A stretch of DNA of 64,000 nt from DASRHY01 sp035650275 (lineage in GTDB: Bacteria > Actinomycetota > Actinomycetes > Propionibacteriales > Kribbellaceae): the NCBI GenBank assembly GCA_035650275.1, contig DASRHY010000100.1:1-64000 (forward strand), in the 5' to 3' direction. A program made the translations under genes and the position numbers. Numbering within the stretch: the stretch's first letter is position 1; each line of letters starts with the position of its first letter. Below are positions 35,985-44,021 of this stretch, one piece after another. Under the pieces are notes generated by a model, which was not told where the DNA came from, did no database searches, and was given only the letters and a program-made list of their open reading frames with translations.

Positions 35985-37535
35985 GTGTTCGGTGGACTGG
36001 GGGGCACGCGGGCCTGGTTGCGCCGGATGGCGCCGTGGGCCGGACTGGTCGTGCTCTGGCTCGCTGTGTCCGTGTCGGTCGGGCTGCTCGGGTTCTACAC
36101 CGACTCACGACCGGTCACGATCGGTGCGCACGCCACCGAGATCTCCCCGACCCCCGACGGGTACGTCACGATCGATCTCGGACCGGTGCTGCCGCGACTG
36201 CGGCTGGACACCGACCTGCCGCTCGGGATCGGCGTCGTGGTGGACGTGCAGGAGACCGACGCCCGGGATCTCAACGACCTGCTGGCCCGGGACGCGCTGA
36301 TCGCCAGCCAGCCCGACGGTGAGATCCGCCGGCTGCACGACGTGGTCGTGGACATGGCGGTCGACAACGCGATCGCGGGAGCGGGCACCGGCCTGTTCGT
36401 GGCGGTGCTGGCGGTGCTCGGCTGGCGCACGATCGGCAAGGTACGGCGCGCCGAGCTGGCCCGGCTGATCCACCTGCGCGCTCGTCAGGTCGAGATCAGG
36501 GCACTCGCGATCGTGGTCGCGATGGCGATCGCGGTCGCCGCCATCCTGGTACCGGACCGGCTACGGGTCAGCGACGTGGACCCGACCGAGTGGCAGCCGC
36601 TGCGCGCGCTGCTGCCGCAGGTGCGGCTGGATCCGCGGCTGGACCGGGTGGAGGCGGCTGCCGGGTTCTCCACGACCGGCGGGATCGGGCTGATCCGGAC
36701 CGCGGTGGACACGTACAACCGGTCCCAGCAGCTGTACGGCGACCTGCGCACCGCGGTACCGGGGATCGCGAGCCAGCTCCGCAAGCCCGGCCCGGACCAG
36801 AAAGTCGCGCTGCTGCTCTCGGACCGGCACGACAACATCGGGATGGACCCGGTGGTCGCCGCGCTGGCCGAGCACGCCGACGCCGACCTCGTGATCGACG
36901 CGGGCGACGACACGTCGTCCGGGCAGCGCTGGGAGGCGTTCAGCATCAACTCGCTCGCCGAGCACTTCAGGGACTACCCGGTGGTCGCGGTCGCCGGGAA
37001 CCACGATGCCGGCGGGCACATCGAGGACACCATGCGGCGGCGCGGCTTCACCGTGCTGGACAGCAAGCCGGTGGAGGTGGAGGGCATCCGGTTCCTCGGC
37101 GACAGCGACCCGACCAGTACCGGCCTCGGCAGCGCGGACACGCCGGGCGACGAGACGGTGCAGGAGCAGTCGGCGCGGCTCGCCGATGTCGCGTGCGACC
37201 AGGACGAGGATGAACGGATCGACACGCTGGTGGTGCACGACCCGTCCTCGGGCGCCGCGACCGTGGCCCGTGGCTGCGCGTCGCTGGTGGTGTCCGGCCA
37301 TCTGCACCGCCAGGTCGGCCCGGTCAGCAGACCCGCGGACGGGCACTCGGTCACGACGTACACGAACGGTACGACGGGTGGTGCGGCGTACGCCTTCGCG
37401 CTCGGCTACACGCTGCGCCGGCCCGCGCAGGTGACCCTGGTGACGTACACCGACGGGGCCCCGGTCGGGCTGCAGCCGGTGTTGTTCCACCCGTCCGGAT
37501 CGGTCGAGGTAGGCGCTTACCAGGTGATCGGATGA
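35985..37535 (+). CDS. Membrane-anchored metallophosphoesterase
   Basis: 516 residues from GTG 35985. One membrane helix near residues 15-35 and further ones near 130-150 and 180-200 surround an extracytoplasmic region. The C-terminal half is a calcineurin-like phosphoesterase: LLLSDRHDNIGM, DAGDDTSSG, VAGNHDAGG and VSGHLHRQVG supply the metal ligands in order. Such proteins often act at the outer membrane face in actinobacteria. Substrate unknown. The next gene converges four bases away. Confidence 0.85.
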   Translation: MFGGLGGTRAWLRRMAPWAGLVVLWLAVSVSVGLLGFYTDSRPVTIGAHATEISPTPDGYVTIDLGPVLPRLRLDTDLPLGIGVVVDVQETDARDLNDLLARDALIASQPDGEIRRLHDVVVDMAVDNAIAGAGTGLFVAVLAVLGWRTIGKVRRAELARLIHLRARQVEIRALAIVVAMAIAVAAILVPDRLRVSDVDPTEWQPLRALLPQVRLDPRLDRVEAAAGFSTTGGIGLIRTAVDTYNRSQQLYGDLRTAVPGIASQLRKPGPDQKVALLLSDRHDNIGMDPVVAALAEHADADLVIDAGDDTSSGQRWEAFSINSLAEHFRDYPVVAVAGNHDAGGHIEDTMRRRGFTVLDSKPVEVEGIRFLGDSDPTSTGLGSADTPGDETVQEQSARLADVACDQDEDERIDTLVVHDPSSGAATVARGCASLVVSGHLHRQVGPVSRPADGHSVTTYTNGTTGGAAYAFALGYTLRRPAQVTLVTYTDGAPVGLQPVLFHPSGSVEVGAYQVIG

Positions 37536-37539
37536 GCCG

Positions 37540-38451
37540 TCACCCGCGCCGCTGGGTGTTCACCAGATAGATGCCGGCGGCAACGGCCGCTCCACCGAGC
37601 AGCAGCGCCAGATGTGCGGTCTCGTCCAGCAGCAGTACGCCGAGCGCGGCCGCGAGCACCGGTACCGCGAAGATCCAGGTGCTCACCACAGCGGCCTGCC
37701 CGCGGCGGAGCAGCACGAACTGCAGTCCGAGCCCACCGACGCTCGCGCCAGCACCCGCCCAGAGCATGCTGAGCACGGCGGTGACCCCCCAGTCGACGTA
37801 CCCGGACTCGACCAGCACCATCACCGCGATCGGCAGCGCGCCGTACGCGTTCATCACCAGCAGCAGGTCGAGCACCGAGACATCGCTCGGTACCCGCTTG
37901 AACAGGATGGTGCCGATCGCCCAGGACAGTGCGCTGAGCAGCAGCCAGACCACCGAGCTGGCCGGCGTCGAGCCGAGATCGAGCTCGGACGCCACCACGA
38001 GCACCACGCCGAGCCAGCCGATCACCATGCCGGCGACCTGGACGACGGTCAGCCGCTCGTGCAGGAAGCACCAGGCGCCGAGCGCGACCAGGAACGGCTG
38101 GGTGTAGATCAGTACCGAGCCGACCCCGACGGGCGCGTCGGCCAGCCCGAGGTTCTGGAACACCAGGAACCCGACCACGTTGGTCGCGCCGAGCAGCACC
38201 CCGTGCCGGTGCAGCCGCCGGTCGCGCAGCCGGCGCAGGCCGCCGCGCAGGAGTACGAGCGTGACCAGTGCCACCAGCGCGGCCATCACCCGCATCAGCG
38301 TGAACGCCGCGGGGCTGGCGATGCTGAGCCCGACCTTGATCGCGATGAACGCGGTGCTCCACACGGTCCACAGCGCGACGACCACCACCGGAGTCGCGGT
38401 CAGCCGGTCCGTCAGCGTGCGCCGGTCGCCGGCCGGAGTGGTGCCCGTCAT
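37540..38451 (-). CDS. EamA/DMT-family transporter
   Basis: 303 residues, ten hydrophobic helices in two EamA repeats. VVVVALWTVWSTAFIAIKVG opens the first repeat, and GVLLGATNVVGFLVFQNLGL plus ASVGGLGLQFVLLRRG mark typical positions. Members export amino acids, nucleosides or drugs; the substrate cannot be told. It is divergent from pyk across 78 bases that hold the pyk promoter. Confidence 0.88.
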   Translation of the reverse strand: MTGTTPAGDRRTLTDRLTATPVVVVALWTVWSTAFIAIKVGLSIASPAAFTLMRVMAALVALVTLVLLRGGLRRLRDRRLHRHGVLLGATNVVGFLVFQNLGLADAPVGVGSVLIYTQPFLVALGAWCFLHERLTVVQVAGMVIGWLGVVLVVASELDLGSTPASSVVWLLLSALSWAIGTILFKRVPSDVSVLDLLLVMNAYGALPIAVMVLVESGYVDWGVTAVLSMLWAGAGASVGGLGLQFVLLRRGQAAVVSTWIFAVPVLAAALGVLLLDETAHLALLLGGAAVAAGIYLVNTQRRG

Positions 38452-38516
38452 CGTCCCCCACCGTAGTCGCGTGTTCGTACCGTGGGTCTACCAGCAGACC
38501 AGTGGTCTGCCGCCGG

Positions 38517-38522
38517 TAGGTT
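38517..38522 (+). promoter_or_regulatory. -10 box TAGGTT for leaderless pyk
   Basis: TAGGTT followed by seven bases and GTG 38530. Identical box and spacing to the metallophosphoesterase gene. It fixes the pyk start, which also gives the family N-terminus RRAKIVCTLGP. Confidence 0.6.
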
Positions 38523-38529
38523 GTGTGAC

Positions 38530-39972
38530 GTGCGTCGCGCAAAGATCGTTTGCACGCTCGGCCCGGCTACGTCCGCTCCCGAGCGCATCCTCCAACTCGT
38601 CGAAGCCGGCATGGACGTCGCTCGGCTCAACCTGAGCCACGGCTCGCACGCCGAGCACGAACGCGTGTACGAACGCGTCCGGGCCGCATCCGACCAGACC
38701 GGGCACAGCGTCGGCATCCTGGCCGACCTGCAGGGCCCGAAGATCCGTCTCACCGAGTTCGCCAACGGCAAGGAGAACCTGACCTACGGCGAGCGCTTCA
38801 CCATCACCACCCGCGACGTCGTCGGCGACAACACCATCGCCGGTACGACGTACAAGGGGCTGCCGGGCGACGTACAGCCGGGCGACACGATCCTGATCGA
38901 CGACGGCCGGGTCGCGCTGGTGGCCGAGGAGGTCACCGCTACCGACGTGCTCACCCGGGTCACCGTCGGCGGGCCGGTCTCGAACAACAAGGGCATCAAC
39001 CTGCCCGGCGTCGCGGTCAGTGTGCCGGCGCTGTCCGAGAAGGACCTCGAGGACCTGCGCTGGGCCCTGCACCTGGGCGCGGACATGATCGCGCTGTCGT
39101 TCGTGCGGAACGCCGACGACATCGAACCGGTGCACAAGATCATGGACGAGGAAGGCATCCGGCTGCCGGTGATCGCGAAGATCGAGAAGCCGCAGGCGGT
39201 CGCGGCACTCGGCGACATCATCGACGCCTTCGACGGGTTCATGGTGGCCCGCGGCGACCTCGGCGTGGAGATGCCGCTGGAGGATGTGCCGCTGGTGCAG
39301 AAGCGGATCATCGAGCTGGCCCGGCGGTACGCCAAGCCGGTGGTGGTCGCCACCCAGATGCTCGAGTCGATGATCTCCGAGCCGCGCCCGACCCGGGCGG
39401 AGGCGTCCGACGTCGCGAACGCCGTGCTGGACGGCGCCGACGCGGTGATGCTGTCCGGCGAGACCAGCGTCGGGCGGTACCCGATCGAGACGGTCCGGAC
39501 GATGGCCCGGATCGTCGCCTCCACCGAGCAACGCGGCCTCGACCGGGTGGCGCCGATCGACTGGACCCCGCGCACCAAGGGCGGCATCATCGCGAAGGCC
39601 GCGATCGAGGTCGCCGAGCGGATGCACGCCCAGTACCTGGTGAGCTTCACCCAGAGCGGTGACACCGCGCTGCGACTGGCCCGGTTCCGGTCCGGGATGC
39701 CGCTGCTCGCGTTCACCCCGGTGCCATCGGTGCGGTCCTGGCTCAGCGTGGTGTGGGGGATCGAGACCTTTCTGGTGCCGAGCGTGAACCACACCGACGA
39801 GATGGTCCGTCAGGTCGACCAGAACCTGGTCGACCTCGGCCGCTGCTCCGTCGGCGACACCGTGGTGATCGTCGCAGGCTCGCCGCCCGGCATCCCCGGG
39901 TCCACCAACGCGTTGCGGATCCACCGCATCGGCGACGCCATCACCGGCGTGGCCCCCGCCTACCGCGACTGA
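38530..39972 (+). CDS. pyk: Pyruvate kinase
   Basis: 480 residues, normal for PykA/PykF. It makes ATP and pyruvate from phosphoenolpyruvate. RRAKIVCTLGPAT is the standard beginning, followed by RLNLSHGSH, KIEKPQAV with the active-site lysine, and MVARGDLGVEMP. The C-terminal allosteric domain is complete. The open frame continues upstream to 38482, but the -10 box shows a leaderless GTG at 38530. Confidence 0.97.
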   Translation: MRRAKIVCTLGPATSAPERILQLVEAGMDVARLNLSHGSHAEHERVYERVRAASDQTGHSVGILADLQGPKIRLTEFANGKENLTYGERFTITTRDVVGDNTIAGTTYKGLPGDVQPGDTILIDDGRVALVAEEVTATDVLTRVTVGGPVSNNKGINLPGVAVSVPALSEKDLEDLRWALHLGADMIALSFVRNADDIEPVHKIMDEEGIRLPVIAKIEKPQAVAALGDIIDAFDGFMVARGDLGVEMPLEDVPLVQKRIIELARRYAKPVVVATQMLESMISEPRPTRAEASDVANAVLDGADAVMLSGETSVGRYPIETVRTMARIVASTEQRGLDRVAPIDWTPRTKGGIIAKAAIEVAERMHAQYLVSFTQSGDTALRLARFRSGMPLLAFTPVPSVRSWLSVVWGIETFLVPSVNHTDEMVRQVDQNLVDLGRCSVGDTVVIVAGSPPGIPGSTNALRIHRIGDAITGVAPAYRD

Positions 39973-39985
39973 CGGCCGGCCCCGT

Positions 39986-40744
39986 TCACGACTTCGGCCC
40001 GACGTGTACGTCGAGCGCGGCGACGGCTTCGCGGCGGGCAACCGACAACAGGTTCGGACGCGGCATGCGCCATGCGATGCCGAGTAGGTCGAGTGCCCAG
40101 CCACATAGCCGGATGATGTCGCCGGACTCGTTGGAGAACATGTACCGCGGATATTCGTAGCGCTTCATCTCGCCGCCGACCGGCCGTGTCGTCCAGTTGG
40201 TGATACGGCAGCCGTCGGAGTTGAACAGCCCCCGTAAGAACCTGCCCGGGTGGGCTTCGACAATTCTTTCCTGCCAGGGGCCGAGAACGATGTCGCGTTC
40301 ATGTTTCCGGCCTGGCGCGTGCTGTGGGAACAAGCAGGGCCAGTGCTTCCAGTAGGACTCGACGCTCGTGCATCCCACCTTGGCGATCCGACGCACGGGA
40401 CGACTCGGATGCACGGACCGGATCGAGTCGGCGGCTTCGCTGATCAGGCGCGGATAGCGGTCGTCGCACGCAACGCGCAGCGCATACACACCCTTTCTGT
40501 GCAAGGACAGGCAGCCGTCGCCCAGATAGAGTCCGAGCAGCTGCGAGTACTCCGCAGCGGGAAGCGTTGCGCGATCCGGATCACACCGCGGACAGTCGGT
40601 CACACTCACGGCGGGCGGACCCGGGTTGTCACGCCACTCGCGCAGCGCGGCCCGGCTGACACCGACGCGTTTGCTGATCGAGTTCAGACTCTCGCCCGTC
40701 GCAATCGCGGCGCGAGCCTCTGCGCGAAACTTCTCGTCATACAC
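39986..40744 (-). CDS. HTH protein with LAGLIDADG homing-endonuclease-like domain
   Basis: 252 residues. An N-terminal helix-turn-helix (SLNSISKRVGVSRAALREW, residues 20-38) and a zinc-like DCPRCDPD precede two LAGLIDADG helices, LLGLYLGDGCLS near 90 and FLRGLFNSDGCRI near 175. Acidic Asp residues are kept in both, so cutting activity is possible, though similar free-standing actinobacterial genes are usually labelled regulators. It starts at GTG 40744, 40 bases beyond the 3' end of the tRNA on the same strand. It lies in the pyk-to-ANTAR interval that I remember as short in Streptomyces. It is less GC-rich than its neighbours and may be acquired. Confidence 0.75.
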   Translation of the reverse strand: MYDEKFRAEARAAIATGESLNSISKRVGVSRAALREWRDNPGPPAVSVTDCPRCDPDRATLPAAEYSQLLGLYLGDGCLSLHRKGVYALRVACDDRYPRLISEAADSIRSVHPSRPVRRIAKVGCTSVESYWKHWPCLFPQHAPGRKHERDIVLGPWQERIVEAHPGRFLRGLFNSDGCRITNWTTRPVGGEMKRYEYPRYMFSNESGDIIRLCGWALDLLGIAWRMPRPNLLSVARREAVAALDVHVGPKS

Positions 40745-40784
40745 ACGTCGATGTTGTCAAATGCCACCGACAATTCTTGAATTG

Positions 40785-40858
40785 TGCCCTGGGTGGGACT
40801 CGAACCCACACTGCATGGTGTTTGAGACCATGGTCTCTGCCAATTGGACTACCAGGGC
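40785..40858 (-). tRNA. tRNA with anticodon CAA (Leu) and short variable arm
   Basis: 74 bases fold as a cloverleaf: acceptor GCCCTGG/CCAGGGC with discriminator A, anticodon stem ATGGT/ACCAT around loop CTCAAAC, and T arm GTGGG-TTCGAGT-CCCAC. The anticodon reads CAA, decoding the leucine codon TTG. The variable loop is only five bases (GCAGT), whereas bacterial tRNA-Leu is class II with a long arm. CCA is not encoded. Either an unusual tRNA-Leu or a tRNA of another identity. Anticodon confidence is high; the charged amino acid is uncertain. Confidence 0.85.
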
Positions 40859-40998
40859 AATTACGACGATATAGTTGCGAAATCCCTGACCGCCGCAGCC
40901 TACTCGAGCACGGGTAAGGATAGCACTGGACTCAGACCGTCCCGGCGGCGTGCCGGGCCGAGCACGTCGGCTCCGTCAGCTGGGCGCCGGCCCGTCGG

Positions 40999-41004
40999 TA
41001 GGGT
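40999..41004 (+). promoter_or_regulatory. -10 box TAGGGT for leaderless ANTAR regulator
   Basis: TAGGGT, seven bases, then GTG 41012. No ribosome-binding site. The 140 bases between the tRNA 5' end and this box must also contain the tRNA promoter on the other strand. Confidence 0.55.
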
Positions 41005-41011
41005 GACGTCT

Positions 41012-41593
41012 GTGACTGCGAAGCGTGTGGTGATCGCGGAGGACGAGGCGCTGATCCGGATGGATCTTGCCGAGATGCTGGCCGAGGAGGGCTACGACGT
41101 CGTCGGCCAGGCGGGCGACGGCGAGGAGGCGATCCGGCTGGCGTCCGAGCAGCGGCCGGACCTGGTCATCCTGGACGTGAAGATGCCGAAGCTGGACGGG
41201 ATCAGCGCCGCCGAGAGGATCGCCGGCGACCGGATCGCCCCCGTCCTGATGCTGACCGCGTTCAGCCAGCGCGAGCTGGTAGAGCGGGCCCGGGACGCGG
41301 GCGCGATGGCTTACCTGGTCAAGCCGTTCTCGAAGGCCGACCTGCTGCCGGCGATCGAGATCGCGTCGTCACGCTACGTAGAGCTGGCAGAACTCGAGCG
41401 TGAGGTCGCGGACCTGTCCGACCGGCTGGAGACGCGTAAGCTCGTCGACCGGGCGAAAAGCGTCCTGCAGACCAAGTTCGGCCTGTCCGAGCCGGAGTCC
41501 TTCCGTTGGATACAGAAAACCGCGATGGACAAGCGCGTCTCGATGCGCCGGGTCGCTGAGCTCGTCGTGGACGAGGCCGGTGACGATGGTTGA
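41012..41593 (+). CDS. pdtaR: Response regulator with ANTAR RNA-binding domain (PdtaR-like)
   Basis: 193 residues. The receiver domain has the acidic pair E10/D11, the phosphoacceptor D55 in ILDVKMPK, the LMLTAFS threonine, and YLVKPFS lysine. The C-terminus (ELEREVADLSDRLETRKLVDRAK through VSMRRVAELVVDEAG) is an ANTAR domain, which binds dihairpin RNAs and prevents termination. It matches Rv1626/PdtaR of mycobacteria and the regulator next to pyk and liv genes in Streptomyces. Its histidine kinase is not in the window. Confidence 0.93.
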   Translation: MTAKRVVIAEDEALIRMDLAEMLAEEGYDVVGQAGDGEEAIRLASEQRPDLVILDVKMPKLDGISAAERIAGDRIAPVLMLTAFSQRELVERARDAGAMAYLVKPFSKADLLPAIEIASSRYVELAELEREVADLSDRLETRKLVDRAKSVLQTKFGLSEPESFRWIQKTAMDKRVSMRRVAELVVDEAGDDG

Positions 41594-41694
41594 GCCGCGC
41601 GTGACGTCGTACAGAGGTCATTGAACGGCACGGTACTTACAGCGGTAACGACCTCACAACACACCAGGGGGGCGGTGTGCGCAGGAGCGGTGTT

Positions 41695-41707
41695 CAGGTC
41701 TAACCTG
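41695..41707. promoter_or_regulatory. Palindrome CAGGTCTAACCTG upstream of livK
   Basis: A perfect five-base palindrome with three-base spacer, 66 bases before livK. Further up, GAGGTCATT at 41614-41622 faces AACGACCTC at 41647-41655 (one mismatch). One or both may be operators or the terminator of the ANTAR gene; I cannot decide. Confidence 0.35.
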
Positions 41708-41772
41708 CGGGTGCTCGCGGCACTCGCGGGAGGTTCGAGAACTGCTCGGACGATCCACATATGGGAGGAACA

Positions 41773-42996
41773 GTGCACCAGCGTTCCGTAGTACGCGTCG
41801 GAGCGTCGCTGCTCGTGGCGTCGCTCGCCCTGACGGCGTGCGGTTCTCGTGGCGAGGACGACGCCGGGGGCGGCACCAGCGACAAGAAGGTCGCCAAGAT
41901 CGGCGTCATCGCGCCTCTGTCCGGCGACCTGTCCGCACTCGGTCTCGGCATCCAGCACTCCGTCGAGCTGGCGGCGAAGCAGGCCAATGACAGCAACGCG
42001 ATCGAGGGCTGGACCATCGAAGTCGCTCCCAAGGACGACGAGGCGAAGCCGGACGTCGGCAAGAACGCGGCGACGGCGCTCGCGGCCGACAAGGACGTCG
42101 TCGGCGTCGTCGGCACGCTGAACTCGAGCGTCTCCCAGTCCGTCCAGCCGGTGCTCAGCTCGGCGAAGATCACCCAGGTCTCGCCGGCGAACACGAACCC
42201 GGCGCTGACCCAGGGCGCGAACTGGAAGACCGGCCCGGCGCGCACCTACCCGGGGTACTTCCGGACCTGCACGACCGACGCGATCCAGGGCCCGTTCGGG
42301 GCCCGGTACCTGTTCGAGAAGGCCGGGATCAAGAAGGTCGCGACCATCCACGACAAGAAGGCCTACGGCCAGGGTCTGGTGGAGACCTTCACCGAGGAGT
42401 TCAAGGCCGCCGGTGGTCAGGTCGTGTCCGCGCAGACCATCAACCCGGACGACGCCAACTACCAGGCCGTCATCTCGAAGGTGAAGCCGTCCGCTCCGGA
42501 GGCGGTCTACTACGGCGGCGAGTACCCGCAGGCCGGTCCGCTCTCGCAGCAGATGAAGGCCGCCGGACTGAACGTCCCGCTGATGGGCGGCGACGGCATC
42601 TTCGACCCGAAGTACATCGAGCTCGGTGGTAAGACCAGCACCAACGACCTGGCCACCTCGGTCGGCGCGCCGACCGACACGCTGGAGACGGCGAAGAAGT
42701 TCGTCGCCGACTACAACGCGGCCGGTTACAAGGACCCGTACGCCGCCTACGGCGCGTACTCGTTCGACGCGGCGAACGCGATCATCGCCGCCCTGAAGGA
42801 GTCCCTGAAGGACGCCGACTCCGCCGAGTCCGCCCGGCAGGCGACCATCGACGCGATGAGCAAGGTCCAGTTCGACGGCGTCACCGGCAAGGTCGCCTTC
42901 GACCAGTACGGCGACACTACGTCCAAGGTGCTCACGGTCTACAAGGTCACCGGCGGCAAGTGGGCGCCGGTGCAGACCGAAGACTTCGCGAAGTAG
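41773..42996 (+). CDS. livK: Branched-chain amino acid ABC transporter, substrate-binding lipoprotein
   Basis: 407 residues from GTG 41773, which has GGAGG four bases upstream; ATG 41761 is in frame without a site. Lipobox ALTAC gives the lipidated cysteine at residue 23. The periplasmic-binding fold of the Leu/Ile/Val type follows: KIGVIAPLSGDLSALG, VGVVGTLNSSVSQSV, VSPANTNP and GDGIFDPKYIE. It captures branched-chain amino acids or similar at the cell surface for LivHMGF. A strong hairpin at 43015-43044 separates it from livH, which would favour its higher expression. Confidence 0.93.
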   Translation: MHQRSVVRVGASLLVASLALTACGSRGEDDAGGGTSDKKVAKIGVIAPLSGDLSALGLGIQHSVELAAKQANDSNAIEGWTIEVAPKDDEAKPDVGKNAATALAADKDVVGVVGTLNSSVSQSVQPVLSSAKITQVSPANTNPALTQGANWKTGPARTYPGYFRTCTTDAIQGPFGARYLFEKAGIKKVATIHDKKAYGQGLVETFTEEFKAAGGQVVSAQTINPDDANYQAVISKVKPSAPEAVYYGGEYPQAGPLSQQMKAAGLNVPLMGGDGIFDPKYIELGGKTSTNDLATSVGAPTDTLETAKKFVADYNAAGYKDPYAAYGAYSFDAANAIIAALKESLKDADSAESARQATIDAMSKVQFDGVTGKVAFDQYGDTTSKVLTVYKVTGGKWAPVQTEDFAK

Positions 42997-43014
42997 TAGT
43001 CGACCCCATGACCT

Positions 43015-43044
43015 CGGGGGTGGGACGATGCCGTCCCACCCCCG
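43015..43044 (+). terminator. Intra-operon hairpin between livK and livH
   Basis: Twelve bases at 43015-43026 pair perfectly with 43033-43044 around a six-base loop GATGCC. It lies 18 bases after the livK stop. In binding-protein-dependent transporters such hairpins stabilise or partly terminate the transcript after the binding-protein gene. Confidence 0.8.
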
Positions 43045-43079
43045 TGGCATGTCCCGCCTGACTCAGTTTGGAGGTCGAC

Positions 43080-44021
43080 GTGGATCAGTTCTTCCAGCAG
43101 CTGATCAACGGCTTGACGCTGGGTTCCCTGTACGCCCTGATCGCGGTCGGTTACACCGTCGTCTACGGCATCGTGCAGCTGATCAACTTCGCCCACGGCG
43201 AGGTGTTCATGATCGGCGCCTTCGGTGCCCTGAGCACCTACCTGCTGCTCTTCGACGACCAGACCCAGGTGTGGATCCTGCCGATCATGCTGATCGGCGC
43301 GATCGCCGCCTCGGTGATCACCGCGGTGCTGATGGAGCGCGTCGCCTATCGGCCGCTCCGGAACGCGCCGCGGCTCGCGCCGCTGATCACCGCGATCGGC
43401 ATCTCGGTGTTCCTGCAGGAGGCCGTACGGCTGTTCTACGACAAGATCCCGGGCTTCCCGAGCGCCAAGCAGCGGATCCCGTTCCCGCAGATCGACGTGG
43501 TCACCGGCCCGGCGATCCAGATCGGTGACGTGACGATCCAGCGGGCCGGGATCTTCACCATGGCCGCGCTGGCCGTCTGCTCCGCGCTGCTCTGGTACTT
43601 CGTCAACCGGACCCGGCTCGGCCGCGGTATGCAGGCGGTCTCCCAGGACCCCGACACCGCCAGCCTGATGGGCATCAACGTCGACAGGATCATCGTCGTC
43701 GCCTTCGCGATGGGCGCGGTACTGGCCGCGATCGCGGGTGTCTCGCAAGGGCTCCAGAACTCCAACATCGACTTCCGGATGGGCTTCCTCGCCGGTCTGA
43801 AGGCCTTCACCGCAGCAGTGCTCGGCGGTATCGGCAACATCCAGGGCGCCGTGGTCGGCGGCCTGGTGCTGGGCGTCGTCGAGGCGATGGCGATCGAGTA
43901 CATCCCAGGGCAGTTCGGCGGTAGCTCCTGGAAGGATGTCTGGGCGTTCGTCATCCTGATCCTGGTACTCGTGTTCAGGCCGCAGGGTCTGCTCGGAGCG
44001 AGGGTGGTGGACCGCGCATGA
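43080..44021 (+). CDS. livH: Branched-chain amino acid ABC transporter permease LivH
   Basis: 313 residues with eight or so hydrophobic helices. LINGLTLGSLYALIAVGYTV is the LivH N-terminal helix, and the permease-ATPase coupling region reads GRGMQAVSQDPDTASLMGIN near residue 180. GTG 43080 has TTTGGAGG six bases upstream. It overlaps livM by ATGA. Confidence 0.95.
   Translation: MDQFFQQLINGLTLGSLYALIAVGYTVVYGIVQLINFAHGEVFMIGAFGALSTYLLLFDDQTQVWILPIMLIGAIAASVITAVLMERVAYRPLRNAPRLAPLITAIGISVFLQEAVRLFYDKIPGFPSAKQRIPFPQIDVVTGPAIQIGDVTIQRAGIFTMAALAVCSALLWYFVNRTRLGRGMQAVSQDPDTASLMGINVDRIIVVAFAMGAVLAAIAGVSQGLQNSNIDFRMGFLAGLKAFTAAVLGGIGNIQGAVVGGLVLGVVEAMAIEYIPGQFGGSSWKDVWAFVILILVLVFRPQGLLGARVVDRA

Noticed and set aside
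39973..40785. tRNA-integrated genomic island around the LAGLIDADG gene
   Set aside because: No second copy of the tRNA 3' end or of the T-arm sequence was found on the pyk side, and no integrase is present.
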